The position numbers and the translations under genes were made by a program. Of a stretch of 64,000 nucleotides of DNA, positions 36,181-44,974 are shown one piece after another. A model generated the notes under the pieces. It did not search any database, was not told the origin of the DNA, and saw only the letters and a list, made by a program, of their open reading frames with translations. The stretch comes from an uncultured Devosia sp. (lineage in GTDB: Bacteria; Pseudomonadota; Alphaproteobacteria; Rhizobiales; Devosiaceae): NCBI RefSeq assembly GCF_963517015.1, contig NZ_CAUQDV010000001.1, positions 1,618,001-1,682,000 on the forward strand, given 5' to 3'. Positions within the stretch are counted from its first letter, which is position 1. Each line of letters opens with the position of its first letter.

Positions 36181-37241
36181 CAGACAGATACCTTTCTGAT
36201 CCACTGGTCCACGGCGACGGCGGCGATGATAAGCGCGCCAATCAGCAGATAGGTCCATTGTGCGTCGGCGCCGAGCAGGCGCAGGCCGAGCGAGAAGACA
36301 CCCACGATAAGGGCGCCGAACAGCATGCCCAGGATCGAGCCGCGGCCGCCGAAAAGCGAGATGCCGCCGATCACCACGGCGGTGATGCTTTCGATATTGG
36401 CCGATTGGCCAGACGTTGGAGAGACCGAGCCGATGCGGCCGATCAGCACCCAGCCTGCGAAGGCGCAGATGAGGCCGGAGAGGGCATAGACGGAAATCAG
36501 GATGCGCCGCGTATCGACGCCGGAGAGCTTGGCGGCTTCGGGGTCATCGCCCACGGCGTAGACATGGCGGCCCCAGGCGGTGTGGCGCAGCACATAGGCG
36601 AGGACGAGGACAAGCAGAATGAAGAAGATCACGCCATAGGTGAAGACCGCTCCGCCCAGGCTGAAGGACTGGCCGAAAAATTGCAGCAGCGGCGCGTTGG
36701 TCTCGATTTCCTGGGCGCGGATGGTCTCGTTGCCGGAATAGAGGAAGTTGGAGGCGAGCGCGATCTGCCAGATGCCGAGGGTGACGATGAAGGGCGGCAG
36801 CTTGATGCGGGCGATCAGCCAGCCGTTGACGAAGCCGATCAGCGTGCCGGCGACGAGGCCGAAGCCAATGGCAACGGCGGGCGGCATGCCATAGCGGAAA
36901 GTGAACTGGCCCATGATGACCGAGCTCAGCACCATGATGGCGCCGACCGACAGATCGATGCCGGCGGTGAGGATGACCAGCGATTGCGCGGCGCCGACGA
37001 TGCCGACAATTGCGACCTGCTGGAGGATCAGCGTGAGGGCGAAAGAGGAGAAGAATTTGGTGCCGAGCAGGGCGCCAAAGACCAGGATGGAAACGACGAG
37101 CACGATCAGCGGCACGAGGGCTGGATTGCTGTGCAGGGCGTGCTGGAGGCGCGAGAGCAGGGTGACCTGATGTTCGAAAGTGGCGACGCTTTCGCGTTCG
37201 GGTACGCTGGCGGGATCAATAGATTCGGTGTTGTTGGACAT
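36180..37241 (-). CDS. frcC: Sugar ABC transporter permease (FrcC-like)
   Basis: A 353-residue inner-membrane permease of the ribose/xylose/fructose class with nine to ten hydrophobic helices. Typical stretches are LVILTAGIDLSVGAIMVLSSV, IKLPPFIVTLG and ITAVVIGGISLFGGRGSILG, which contain the EAA-like loop for the ATPase. An unusual 45-residue polar N-terminus precedes the first helix. GGGGAGGAGGAGAACCC before the ATG is a very strong RBS. A 129-bp repeat element separates it from frcB. Confidence 0.9.
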   Translation of the reverse strand: MSNNTESIDPASVPERESVATFEHQVTLLSRLQHALHSNPALVPLIVLVVSILVFGALLGTKFFSSFALTLILQQVAIVGIVGAAQSLVILTAGIDLSVGAIMVLSSVIMGQFTFRYGMPPAVAIGFGLVAGTLIGFVNGWLIARIKLPPFIVTLGIWQIALASNFLYSGNETIRAQEIETNAPLLQFFGQSFSLGGAVFTYGVIFFILLVLVLAYVLRHTAWGRHVYAVGDDPEAAKLSGVDTRRILISVYALSGLICAFAGWVLIGRIGSVSPTSGQSANIESITAVVIGGISLFGGRGSILGMLFGALIVGVFSLGLRLLGADAQWTYLLIGALIIAAVAVDQWIRKVSV

Positions 37242-37295
37242 GGGTTCTCCTCCTCCCCTGTGTCGCTTGTTCACTGCCGTTTCCAAACGCTCGAT

Positions 37296-37424
37296 GTCAT
37301 CCCGGCCTTGAGCCGGGATCCATCCCGAGATGGATGCTCTGCCGCCAGGTCGTTGTGCTGAATGCCACGACCTTGCGGCTGTTGAGCGATCTCAAGATGG
37401 GCCCCGGCTCAAGGCCGGGGTGAC
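37296..37424. repeat. 129-bp element with terminal inverted repeats, copy 1 (intact)
   Basis: The left end GTCATCCCGGCCTTGAGCC is nearly complementary to the right end GGCTCAAGGCCGGGGTGAC. The middle contains a second hairpin (GGGATCCATCCCGAGATGGATG). It lies between frcB and frcC. A second copy is at 52924-53119. It looks like a miniature inverted-repeat element or an operon-internal mRNA stabiliser; no target-site duplication was checked. Confidence 0.75.
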
Positions 37425-37494
37425 ACCGTGCTTGTGGTCACGGCAGCGCAAAATGGGGGCAGTCGCCCGTCCCCATGGCATTCGCGTCAGGCAC

Positions 37495-38511
37495 TCAGCC
37501 CCAGCAGAGCTCGGCGCCTTCGGTGCTGTCGATGGATTCGACGCCGTCGACGGGTTCGTCAGTGACGAGCTTTACGCCGGTATCGAAGAAGTCCTTGCCT
37601 TCGGTCGGAGCCGGCTTTTCGCCGCTGTCGGCCCAGGTCTTGATCGCTTCGATGCCAAGGGCTGCCATCTGCAGCGGATATTGCTGGGAGGTGGCGCCGA
37701 TGATGCCGTCCTTGACGTTGGCGACGCCAGGGCAACCGCCGTCGACCGAAACGATCAGCACGTCGTTCTCGCGACCGAAGGATTTCAGCGCCTCATAGGC
37801 GCCGGCAGCGGCGGGTTCGTTGATGGTGTGGACGACGTTGATGGACGGGTCCTTGGTCAGAAGGTTTTCCATGGCCTTGCGGCCGCCTTCCTCGTTGCCG
37901 GCGGTGACATCCTGGCCGACGATGCGCGGATCGGTTTCATCGCCCCATTTGGCCGGATCGCCCAGATCGATGCCGAAGCCCTGGAGGAACCCCTGGTTGC
38001 GCAGCACGTCGACGGTGGGCTGGCTGACGCCAAGGTTGAGCATGGCGATCTTGGCATTGGCAGCTTCTGCGCCAAGCTTGCCGGCGGCCCATTTGCCGAT
38101 CAGTTCGCCGGCAAGGAAATTGTCGGTGGCGAACGTGGCGTCGGCAGCGTCGGTTGGGGTGAGGGGGGTGTCGAGGGCGATGACCAGCAGGCCGGCATCG
38201 CGCGCCTTCTGAACGGACTGCACGATGGCGGACGTATCCGAGGCGGTCAGCAGGATGCCCTTGGCGCCGTCGGCAATGCAGGTTTCGATGGCGGCAACCT
38301 GGGTTTCGTGGTCGCCGTCGACCTTGCCGGCATAGGATTTGAGCGTGACGCCCAGTTCCTGAGCCTTGGCCTCAGCGCCTTCCCGCATTTTGACGAAGAA
38401 GGGGTTGGTATCGGTCTTGGTGATCAGACAGGCAGACACCGAATCCTGAGCGAAGGCAGGCGTGGACAGGACGGCCAGGCACAGGGCTGTGCCCATGAGC
38501 AGCTTGTTCAT
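37495..38511 (-). CDS. frcB: Sugar ABC transporter substrate-binding protein (FrcB-like)
   Basis: A 338-residue periplasmic binding protein of the ribose/galactose (peripla_BP_4) type. Residues 1-22 are a signal peptide (KLLMGTALCLAVLSTPAFAQ). The N-terminal VSACLITKTDTNPFFVKM, the central TASDTSAIV and VIALDTPL, and the hinge region NEPAAAGAYEAL are typical. The N-terminus is close to the Sinorhizobium FrcB fructose/mannose/ribose binding protein as I remember it. RBS AAGGGAG. First gene of frcBCA and divergent from the ROK regulator. Confidence 0.88.
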   Translation of the reverse strand: MNKLLMGTALCLAVLSTPAFAQDSVSACLITKTDTNPFFVKMREGAEAKAQELGVTLKSYAGKVDGDHETQVAAIETCIADGAKGILLTASDTSAIVQSVQKARDAGLLVIALDTPLTPTDAADATFATDNFLAGELIGKWAAGKLGAEAANAKIAMLNLGVSQPTVDVLRNQGFLQGFGIDLGDPAKWGDETDPRIVGQDVTAGNEEGGRKAMENLLTKDPSINVVHTINEPAAAGAYEALKSFGRENDVLIVSVDGGCPGVANVKDGIIGATSQQYPLQMAALGIEAIKTWADSGEKPAPTEGKDFFDTGVKLVTDEPVDGVESIDSTEGAELCWG

Positions 38512-38620
38512 TTATCTCTCCCTTTTCCGGCACCAGATCGGGCTCCTCCCTGATCTTGCGCCGTGGTCCCTTGAGTGGACGACAGGCATGGTGCGCCAGT
38601 TTGAAACGCGTCGTCAATAT

Positions 38621-38635
38621 ATAAATCTCATTTAT
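38621..38635. promoter_or_regulatory. Candidate ROK-regulator operator between frcB and its regulator
   Basis: ATAAAT-CTC-ATTTAT, a perfect A/T-rich palindrome in the 180-bp divergent region, followed by three ATTT repeats (to about 38645). ROK regulators such as NagC and Mlc bind A/T-rich palindromes, but the site is unproven. Confidence 0.45.
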
Positions 38636-38693
38636 TTATTTATTCGAGCTGCGCTATCTTTCGCTTGTCTGGACCGGCTCCTATGGTGCGCGC

Positions 38694-39890
38694 ATGACGA
38701 CGGCAATCATCCGAAACATCAGCACGGGCGTGAACCAGAGCGGGGTGCGCGACCACAACGAGCGCCTGCTGCTGACGCTGTTGCAGCGCAATGGACCGAC
38801 GGCGGGGAGTGACCTTGCGAGGATGGCGGGGCTGTCGCCACAGACTGTTTCGATCATCCTCCGCGAGATGGAGGCCGAGGGTCTGTTGGCGCGCGGCACG
38901 CCGATCAAGGGCAAGGTGGGCAAGCCCTCCGTGCCGATGGCGCTGGCCGAGGGCGGGGTGCTGAGCTTTGGATGCAAGGTCGGTCGCCGAAGCGCCGTGT
39001 TGCTGCTCGCCGACTTCCGAGGGCGCGTGCTGCATCAGCGGCAGATCAGCTATCAATATCCGCTGCCGGGTCCCCTGGTGAATTTCGTGACCGAAGGTGT
39101 GCAGGAGATCGTCGAACTGTGCAGCCCGGCCGAGCGCAAGCGGATCTGCGGGATCGGCGTCGCCATGCCGTTCGAGTTGTGGAAGTGGACGGAAATGGTC
39201 GGGGCACCGGCCGAGGAATTCGTCTTGTGGAAGGATATCGACCTGGCGGCGGAGCTGGCCAAGGTAACGGACCTGCCGGTCAGCACGGTCAATGACGCGA
39301 CGGCGGGCTGCCAGGCCGAGCATATTTTCGGGCGCGGCAAGGAATTCCGCGACTATGCCTATTTCTTCATTGGCGCCTTCATCGGCGGCGGCGTGGTACT
39401 GAACCACTCGGTCTATCCCGGGCACCAGGGCAATGCGGGGGCGCTGGGGTCGCTGCGCAGCGTGGGTCCGCAGGGCGAAAGTCGGCAGCTGCTGGATACG
39501 GCCTCGATCTACCTGCTGGAGGCGCGGCTGCATGAATTCGGGCTCGATCCCAAGCAGCTCTGGGTGCAGCCGCAGGACTGGAGCCACCTCAGCCGGTTCG
39601 TCGATCCCTGGCTGGGGCAGACGGCGCAGGAGCTGGCCAAGGCGAGCCTGTCGGTGTGCGCGGTGATCGACTTCGAAGCCATCGTCATCGACGGAGCGTT
39701 TCCCGACGAGATCAAGCAGGCCCTGGTGGAGCGGACGCGGCGCTATCTCGCCAACCAGGACATGCGCGGGCTGATTGCGCCGCGGGTGGAGGCGGGCGTG
39801 GTGGGCGGCAATGCGCGGGCCATCGGGGCGGCGGCCAGCCCGCTGTTCGACCGCTATTTCATGAATGGGAACCTGCGGCTGCAGGGCTAG
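38694..39890 (+). CDS. frcR: ROK-family transcriptional regulator (FrcR-like)
   Basis: A 398-residue ROK repressor: an N-terminal winged helix-turn-helix (residues 20-80; LLTLLQRNGPTAGSDLARMAGLSPQTVSIILREMEAEGLL) and a sugar-kinase-like ROK domain (about 95-395; FFIGAFIGGGVVLN, GNAGALGSL). The cysteine-rich zinc motif typical of many ROK repressors (CxCGxxGC) is not evident. Its position divergent from frcBCA matches the arrangement in Sinorhizobium, where FrcR controls the frc genes. It probably senses a sugar imported by that system. Its stop overlaps the convergent DUF1127-like gene by three bases. Confidence 0.85.
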   Translation: MTTAIIRNISTGVNQSGVRDHNERLLLTLLQRNGPTAGSDLARMAGLSPQTVSIILREMEAEGLLARGTPIKGKVGKPSVPMALAEGGVLSFGCKVGRRSAVLLLADFRGRVLHQRQISYQYPLPGPLVNFVTEGVQEIVELCSPAERKRICGIGVAMPFELWKWTEMVGAPAEEFVLWKDIDLAAELAKVTDLPVSTVNDATAGCQAEHIFGRGKEFRDYAYFFIGAFIGGGVVLNHSVYPGHQGNAGALGSLRSVGPQGESRQLLDTASIYLLEARLHEFGLDPKQLWVQPQDWSHLSRFVDPWLGQTAQELAKASLSVCAVIDFEAIVIDGAFPDEIKQALVERTRRYLANQDMRGLIAPRVEAGVVGGNARAIGAAASPLFDRYFMNGNLRLQG

Positions 39891-40165
39891 CGCCGTCGTC
39901 GCAAGACGAGATCGAGAAGGGCATTGCTCTGGGCGATTTCGTCGGCTGGATCGGCAGAGTGGGCGCGTTGGCGCAGGGTGGCGAGATCGGTGAAATCGAG
40001 TCCGAGGTCGTAGCGCAGACGCTCGTCGAGACGGGAGATCTCCAGCCATGTCGCAGCGGCGCGGCGGTGGCGGCGCCAGCGGGCGATGGGCTTGAGCAGG
40101 AAGCGCGGCCAGGGATGGCGGGGCGCTTCGGCGGGCTGGCCGGCAAGGGTATCGGTGGCAGTCAT
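39887..40165 (-). CDS. DUF1127-like small basic protein
   Basis: A 92-residue protein with a basic, Trp-containing stretch PIARWRRHRRAAATWLEISRLDERLRYDLGLDF at residues 27-59, the form of the DUF1127 domain; the C-terminus is also basic (LVLRRRR). RBS GAGGAGCG is ten bases before the ATG. DUF1127 proteins are small and Arg-rich, and in Rhodobacter one of them (CcaF1) is an RNA-binding protein linked to the CcsR small RNAs. This is a longer, divergent version. It shares its stop region with frcR. Confidence 0.68.
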   Translation of the reverse strand: MTATDTLAGQPAEAPRHPWPRFLLKPIARWRRHRRAAATWLEISRLDERLRYDLGLDFTDLATLRQRAHSADPADEIAQSNALLDLVLRRRR

Positions 40166-40221
40166 AGTGACGCTCCTCAAGGGCCGGAGCAGCGGACTGC
40201 TCCGGCTGGCATTGGATGAGA

Positions 40222-41049
40222 TCAGGGCTTGCGGATGATCACTTCGGCATAGGCCGAGGGGATGATCAGCGTGCCGTCCGTGGCGCGGTTGAAGCCGGCA
40301 ATGAGGGATTGGAGATCGGCTTCAAGGGCCTTACTGCCGGCGTCATCGAGGGCAAGGAAGGCCTTGTGGACCGGACCGTAATAGGTGCGGAAGATTTCCA
40401 CGAAATGGGCGGGCGAGCGGTAGCGGAAATTGAAAGTCCGCTCGGTGAGCTCGACGGGCAGGCCGGGGAAGAGTTTGGCGAGATGGGCGGCATCGCCCCA
40501 GAGCGCGGGCGAGAAGACGCCGGCGGGTGGCGCAATGTGCTTGCCCAGAGTCTTGAAGACCTGGCCGATGAAGCTCTGTGGCGTCCAGTTGGCGAGGCCG
40601 ATTCGCCCCCCGGCGCGGGTGACGCGCGTAAGTTCGGCCGCGGACTGATGGTGATCGGGCGCGAACATGACGCCGAAGGTCGACAGGACATAGTCGAAGC
40701 TCGCATCGGGGAAGGGCAGGTCTTCGGCGTCGGCCACGGCGAAGGTGACGGCGAGGTGCTCTGCTGCGGCGCGGGCGCGGCCCTTGTCGAGCAGGCTTTG
40801 CACATAGTCGGTGGAGGTGACCTGGGCAAAGCGGCGGGCGGCAGCCAGGGTGGCATTGCCATTGCCGGCGGCGACATCGAGCACTGTGGCGCCGGAGCGC
40901 AGGTCGAGGCTTTCGCAGAGCTGTTCGCCGACGATCTGTAGCGTGGTGCCGACGACGGCATAGTCGCCAGAGGACCAGGCGGCGTTCTGGCGCTGCTTGA
41001 TGGCAGTGAAATCAACCGGCTGTTCGGCCAGGGCTTGGACAGAAGACAT
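40222..41049 (-). CDS. Class I SAM-dependent methyltransferase
   Basis: A 275-residue Rossmann-fold methyltransferase of the UbiE/Methyltransf_11 type. Motif I is VLDVAAGNGNATLAAARR (about residues 56-73), motif II is ADAEDLPFPDASFDYVLSTFGVMFAPD, and motif III is RAGGRIGLANW. A C-terminal region from residue 165 may bind the acceptor. It is next to a LuxR regulator on the same strand, separated by 84 bases. Substrate unknown; similar proteins are often annotated as phosphatidylethanolamine- or quinone-modifying, but without the diagnostic residues I do not choose. Confidence 0.88.
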   Translation of the reverse strand: MSSVQALAEQPVDFTAIKQRQNAAWSSGDYAVVGTTLQIVGEQLCESLDLRSGATVLDVAAGNGNATLAAARRFAQVTSTDYVQSLLDKGRARAAAEHLAVTFAVADAEDLPFPDASFDYVLSTFGVMFAPDHHQSAAELTRVTRAGGRIGLANWTPQSFIGQVFKTLGKHIAPPAGVFSPALWGDAAHLAKLFPGLPVELTERTFNFRYRSPAHFVEIFRTYYGPVHKAFLALDDAGSKALEADLQSLIAGFNRATDGTLIIPSAYAEVIIRKP

Positions 41050-41133
41050 GATGAACTCCGTGATGGGTACGGAGCGGGTGTCTAATGGGTGGAGCGAGGT
41101 GGCGCGTCATCCGATCGGATGAGGCGCGTGACT

Positions 41134-42243
41134 TTACGGCCGTGGCAGCAGCGGGCTGGCGAAGGCGGCGATGAGCTTGACGATGTCAGCCTGGCGCCTG
41201 GTGTCGGTCTTGGAAAAGATGTGGGCAAGATGGGTCTTCACCGTCGCTTCGGAGAGGCCGAGGTGGTGCGCGACATCGGCGACCTTGTCGAAGCGGATGG
41301 TGGCGAGGGCGACGCGGAGTTCGGCCGGGGTCAGCTCGAAGGCGGTGGCGAGACCTTCGGGCACGGAGGGTGGGTCGAAACGGGCGGGCTGGATGAAAAG
41401 CGCGGCGACGGCGTCGCCCGTGAGGCCGAGCAAAGATCTTGCGCCGGTCAGGGGCAGGATGTGGAGGGCGAGGCGGGTTCCGCCCGCGGTTTCAAGCCAG
41501 GTGGAGCGCGGGGCGAGGTCGCCGGGCTGGGGCAGGAGGTTGCGCAGACCGGAACGGTCGAGGCGGAGCTGGCCATGCGTGAGCAGGGTCTGGCCGGCCT
41601 GATTGGCGTGGAGCAGGCGACCGTCCGCATCGACAATCAACACGGCGGCGGCGAGGGCATCGACGGTCTGCCGAAAGGTGTCGGCTTCGTGGGCGGCAGT
41701 GCCGAGCATGGTGCCGATGGTGACGGCGCGGCGGATATGCGGCGCGAGCAGGGTGATGCGCTGGCGCATGTCTTCGTCGCCCAGGCCGTGGTGCTCGTGG
41801 CGGAAGACGCCGAAAATGGTGGCGCAGTCGCCATGGCGTTCGAGCGTGGCCGAGCCAATGTCGATCATGCCCTGCGGGAAGGCCCATTCGCGGGCAAAGC
41901 GGGTTTCGGCGAAATCCTGCGGGGTCAGGCTCCGGCTGGTGATGGTGCCCTGTTCGATGGGCGAGAAAACCTGAACGGTGTTGCTGGGATCGGTGGGCGC
42001 CCAATGGGCAAAGTAATCCTCGGTCAATGCGGCATCAAGGCGGCCGTCTGCGTGGAGCAGTTGGCGGCGGTGGCCGGTGACGCTCTTGCGGAAGATGGCA
42101 GCGGAGGCGCCGCCGACGAACTGGCGGCAGGACTCGAGCACGGTCGGCCAGCTCTGGGGCACGACGGACGCATCGTAGATCTGGCCTATCAGCTCCAGCG
42201 CATCGCCGGTGGCGACGCTGGGCAGCGTGGTTTGCTCGCGCAT
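41134..42243 (-). CDS. LuxR-family transcriptional regulator
   Basis: A 369-residue regulator. The C-terminal LuxR helix-turn-helix lies at about residues 305-360 (FELTPAELRVALATIRFDKVADVAHHLGLSEATVKTHLAHIFSKTDTRRQADIV). A PAS-like segment lies around residues 190-245 (ALAAAVLIVDADGRLLHANQAGQTLL), and the N-terminal 150 residues are an uncharacterised sensory region. No AHL-binding motifs were recognised. The start at 42243 is chosen because the 34 residues added by an upstream ATG look random. It precedes a methyltransferase gene on the same strand, which it may control. Confidence 0.88.
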   Translation of the reverse strand: MREQTTLPSVATGDALELIGQIYDASVVPQSWPTVLESCRQFVGGASAAIFRKSVTGHRRQLLHADGRLDAALTEDYFAHWAPTDPSNTVQVFSPIEQGTITSRSLTPQDFAETRFAREWAFPQGMIDIGSATLERHGDCATIFGVFRHEHHGLGDEDMRQRITLLAPHIRRAVTIGTMLGTAAHEADTFRQTVDALAAAVLIVDADGRLLHANQAGQTLLTHGQLRLDRSGLRNLLPQPGDLAPRSTWLETAGGTRLALHILPLTGARSLLGLTGDAVAALFIQPARFDPPSVPEGLATAFELTPAELRVALATIRFDKVADVAHHLGLSEATVKTHLAHIFSKTDTRRQADIVKLIAAFASPLLPRP

Positions 42244-42446
42244 CAGCGCCCCTCGATCAGGCTGACCGGATCCCCCATCCGAACAGGAAGAATGGCGCGG
42301 CAGCGGGCTTTTGTCGAATCCTGGAGGGATTTTGAGGCGCCTCAACAGGATGGGCTAATCGCGCCAGCCTTGTAACTCCCGGTCCCTTCACAGGCGCTGC
42401 TAGGTCTTGCTGCGTCAGCCCAAAGGGCCGCGTGAGGAGTTAGGCG

Positions 42447-42632
42447 ATGTTGCGGGAATGGATCGACAGGTGGCGACAAAAGCGGCGCGAGCGGGAGGCA
42501 GTTGAACTGCTCCACGCGTTCGACGATCGTAAGCTGGCTGATGTCGGGACCTTTCGCGACTCGATCGAACTTTTCGTTGCCGAGCAGGCGGGCAAATCAG
42601 AGCAAGGAGCGAAAAATGGAAAAGCAGGCTGA
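42447..42632 (+). CDS. Small DUF1127-like protein
   Basis: A 61-residue, mostly helical protein: IDRWRQKRREREAVELLHAFDDRKLADVG fits the DUF1127 pattern (basic first helix, then D-x3-LADVG). GAGGAG lies seven to nine bases before the ATG. Its 3' end overlaps the start of the next gene by 17 bases, so the two are co-translated. Possible RNA-binding role by family analogy only. Confidence 0.75.
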   Translation: MLREWIDRWRQKRREREAVELLHAFDDRKLADVGTFRDSIELFVAEQAGKSEQGAKNGKAG

Positions 42633-43236
42633 AATCATTGGCGAATTCAGCGCGAGCAAGAACGGTCCGGTGCATGGCGTGAGTTATGACGGCACGCATG
42701 TCTGGGCGGCGACGGGCGACGCCATGCGCGCGTTCGATCCCCAGAGTGGGGCCGAGGTCAGGTCGCTGGCGGTGGCGGGACATGCCGGGACGGCGTTCGA
42801 CGGGCGTTATCTCTACCAGATCGCGGATGCGGTGATTCAGAAGGTCGATCCCGAGAGCGGCACGGTCATCGCGACCATTCCGGCGCCGGGCGGTGGCAAG
42901 GATTCGGGGATGGCCTGGGCCAATGGGTCGCTCTGGGTGGGGCAGTATCGCGAACAGCAGATCATCCAGATCAATGCCGAAAGCGGGGCCGTGCAAAGGA
43001 CGATCCAGACCAACCGCTTCGTCACCGGTGTCACCTGGGTGGATGACCAGCTGTGGCATGGCTATTCGGACGACGGCAATGGCGGGCTGGCGCGGCTTGA
43101 TCCGGCCAATGGGCGAGAGATGGACGTGCTCGACATGCCGGGCAAGAGTGTTTCCGGCGTGGAATCGGATGGCGGTGGGCTGTTCTATTGCGGTGGTGGC
43201 AATAGCGGCCTGATCCGGGTGGTGAAGCGGGCTTAG
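42616..43236 (+). CDS. Beta-propeller protein, SMP-30/glutaminyl-cyclase-like
   Basis: A 206-residue cytoplasmic protein made of repeated blades: HGVSYDGTHVWAATGDAMRAFDP, GTAFDGRYLYQIADAVIQKVDPESG, GMAWANGSLWVGQYREQQIIQINAESG, GVTWVDDQLWHGYSDDGNGGLARLDP and GVESDGGGLFYCGG. About five blades are seen, so it is short for a closed six-bladed propeller. The pattern G-x-x-x-D-G-x-x-W(L) is shared with Vgb/SMP-30-type proteins. ATG at 42616 with AAGGAGC upstream. No signal peptide. Its stop overlaps that of the convergent regulator by four bases. Catalytic role unknown. Confidence 0.78.
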   Translation: MEKQAEIIGEFSASKNGPVHGVSYDGTHVWAATGDAMRAFDPQSGAEVRSLAVAGHAGTAFDGRYLYQIADAVIQKVDPESGTVIATIPAPGGGKDSGMAWANGSLWVGQYREQQIIQINAESGAVQRTIQTNRFVTGVTWVDDQLWHGYSDDGNGGLARLDPANGREMDVLDMPGKSVSGVESDGGGLFYCGGGNSGLIRVVKRA

Positions 43237-44432
43237 GTCTCAACCGGTAGCAAGAGCGTGGTCGGGAAGCCGGGCAGGGCCAGAATGGTCCAGCGGCGCG
43301 CCCGGCCATTGCCTATGGGCTGGATGCGGGCCTGACGCTGCAGCTCGTCGAGGGCGCGCTGCACGGTGCGCAGGCTCAGTTGCAGGACCTGGGCAAGGGC
43401 AGAGCTGGACCAGAGCTCGCCGTCGGAAAGCAGGGCGAGCACGGCGCTATTTTGCTCGAGGCCGGGGAGGGCTAGGGTGGCAATCGGCTGTGTGGTCTTG
43501 AGGCAATAGCCGGCGCTGGTGGCGCTGATTTCACCGAAGCTTTCAAGCAGGGGCCGCAGGCGAGTGATTTCGACGCGCAGGCGGGCGCGGTGGGATTCAT
43601 CGGCATGGCGGGCGCCGAAGGCATGGCGGAGAAGGGTTTCGCGGCTGACATCAGCGCCCGAGGCGAGGCTGTGGAGCAGGGCGAAGAGCACCGGACGCGA
43701 GGCAAAGGAGATGATTTTCTCGCCCTGGCGCAGCGTGGCGCGGAGGGTGTCGAGGACGAGAGTTTGCGAAGCGAAGAGCTGTTCGACATCGGCAAGGGTG
43801 GCGGGCGTCGTGGTGTCCTCTTTGGTGAGGAAGGCCGCGGGGCCGGCGAGGGATTGTTGCGCGGCTTCGACTTCGGCGAGCAAGGGGGGAATGGCGCTGG
43901 CCCGGGCAGCGTCAAGCCCCTCGCTCAGGGCGCGGTGGGCGGCCCGGGCGTGGATGCGGCGGACGTGAATGCCAGCCGTGGTGAGCCACCAGGCGGCGCG
44001 GGTGGACGGTTGCAGGTCGACGGGCCTAAGCGTGGCCAGTTCGGCGGTGGCGCGGTCGAGCTGGCCGAGGAGCAAATGGAGGCGCGCGGCGATGCAGGTG
44101 GCGTGGGCGGCATTGCCCACATCACCGCGTCGGAGGAGGGTGGTACGCGCCTGCTCAAGCCGCTGGTCGGGCCAGGCCAGGTCACGCGAGACAAGGGCGA
44201 TTTCGGCTTCGGCCAGCACGCAGCGGGCACGGGCGATTTCTTCACGCCGGCCAAAGGCTTGCGCAGCTTTGCGGAGCAGCTTTCTCGCCTGGGCAAAGTC
44301 GCCCAGCTGCGCCATGGCTGTGCCGTGAATGGCAAGGGCCGAAGGATCAGTGCGCAGGGCAACGCGATTGAGGGCGCCGAGGACATCGCCATGCGCCAGG
44401 GCCAAAGCGGCAGCGTTGAGACTGGAATCCAT
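43233..44432 (-). CDS. Helix-turn-helix protein with TPR-like N-terminus
   Basis: A 399-residue protein. Residues 1-200 look like helical TPR-type repeats (SALAIHGTAMAQLGDFAQARKLLRKAAQAFGRREEIARARCVLAEAEIAL). Residues 225-300 resemble an OmpR-like winged helix (RETLLRHAFGARHADESHRARLRVEITRLRPLL), and the C-terminus has a second winged helix (LWSSSALAQVLQLSLRTVQRALDELQRQARI). This suggests a transcriptional regulator that integrates a protein contact. It converges on the beta-propeller gene. Target and signal are unknown. Confidence 0.72.
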   Translation of the reverse strand: MDSSLNAAALALAHGDVLGALNRVALRTDPSALAIHGTAMAQLGDFAQARKLLRKAAQAFGRREEIARARCVLAEAEIALVSRDLAWPDQRLEQARTTLLRRGDVGNAAHATCIAARLHLLLGQLDRATAELATLRPVDLQPSTRAAWWLTTAGIHVRRIHARAAHRALSEGLDAARASAIPPLLAEVEAAQQSLAGPAAFLTKEDTTTPATLADVEQLFASQTLVLDTLRATLRQGEKIISFASRPVLFALLHSLASGADVSRETLLRHAFGARHADESHRARLRVEITRLRPLLESFGEISATSAGYCLKTTQPIATLALPGLEQNSAVLALLSDGELWSSSALAQVLQLSLRTVQRALDELQRQARIQPIGNGRARRWTILALPGFPTTLLLPVET

Positions 44433-44590
44433 GGCGGCCCGAAAAGACTATGCGGGGTGATCTTAGAGGGCGGAATTGTCGAGGCAATAGCAGGACCTCA
44501 TGAAATCACCCTCGACCGTGTCGAAAGCGCATGCTCTGTTTCGTCGTGAGGGTATGAGGCGGCGCGGGGCTGCTGGCGGGAGTGTTGAAC

Positions 44591-44974
44591 GTGAAGATTG
44601 CGGGTTGGGTTTTGAGCGGATTGGTCGGCCTGTTTCTGGCGGTGGCCTCGGCCTTTCCGAAATTTGTCACCATGGATGCGGCCGTGTCGGCCATGGAGGT
44701 GGTGGGTTGGCCGGTCAAGTATCTGATGCTGATCGGGGTGATCGAGGTGGTCTGCGTGGTGCTGTTTCTGGTTCCGCGCACGGCGCTGCTGGGAGCGGTG
44801 CTGACTACGGGCCTGTTGGGTGGATCGCTGGCGGCAAACCTGCGGGTGGATAACCCGCTGTTCAGCCACACGCTGTTCAGCATCTATCTGGGCGCAGCGG
44901 TGTGGCTGGCGCTGTGGCTGCGCGATGAAAAGGTGCGGTCGGTGTTTCCATTTGTGCGGAAGACCGAGGCATGA
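44591..44974 (+). CDS. DoxX-like membrane protein
   Basis: A 127-residue membrane protein with four predicted helices (WVLSGLVGLFLAVASAF, then LMLIGVIEVVCVVLFLV, a third and a fourth helix, LGAAVWLALWL), the DoxX/DoxD-like fold. Three start codons lie close together (GTG 44582, TTG 44585, GTG 44591); GTG 44591 is preferred because GGGAG is eight bases upstream. Its stop overlaps the start of the GFA gene (ATGA), so the pair is co-translated. DoxX-like proteins often sit with small oxidoreductases; a redox role is only a guess. Confidence 0.8.
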   Translation: MKIAGWVLSGLVGLFLAVASAFPKFVTMDAAVSAMEVVGWPVKYLMLIGVIEVVCVVLFLVPRTALLGAVLTTGLLGGSLAANLRVDNPLFSHTLFSIYLGAAVWLALWLRDEKVRSVFPFVRKTEA

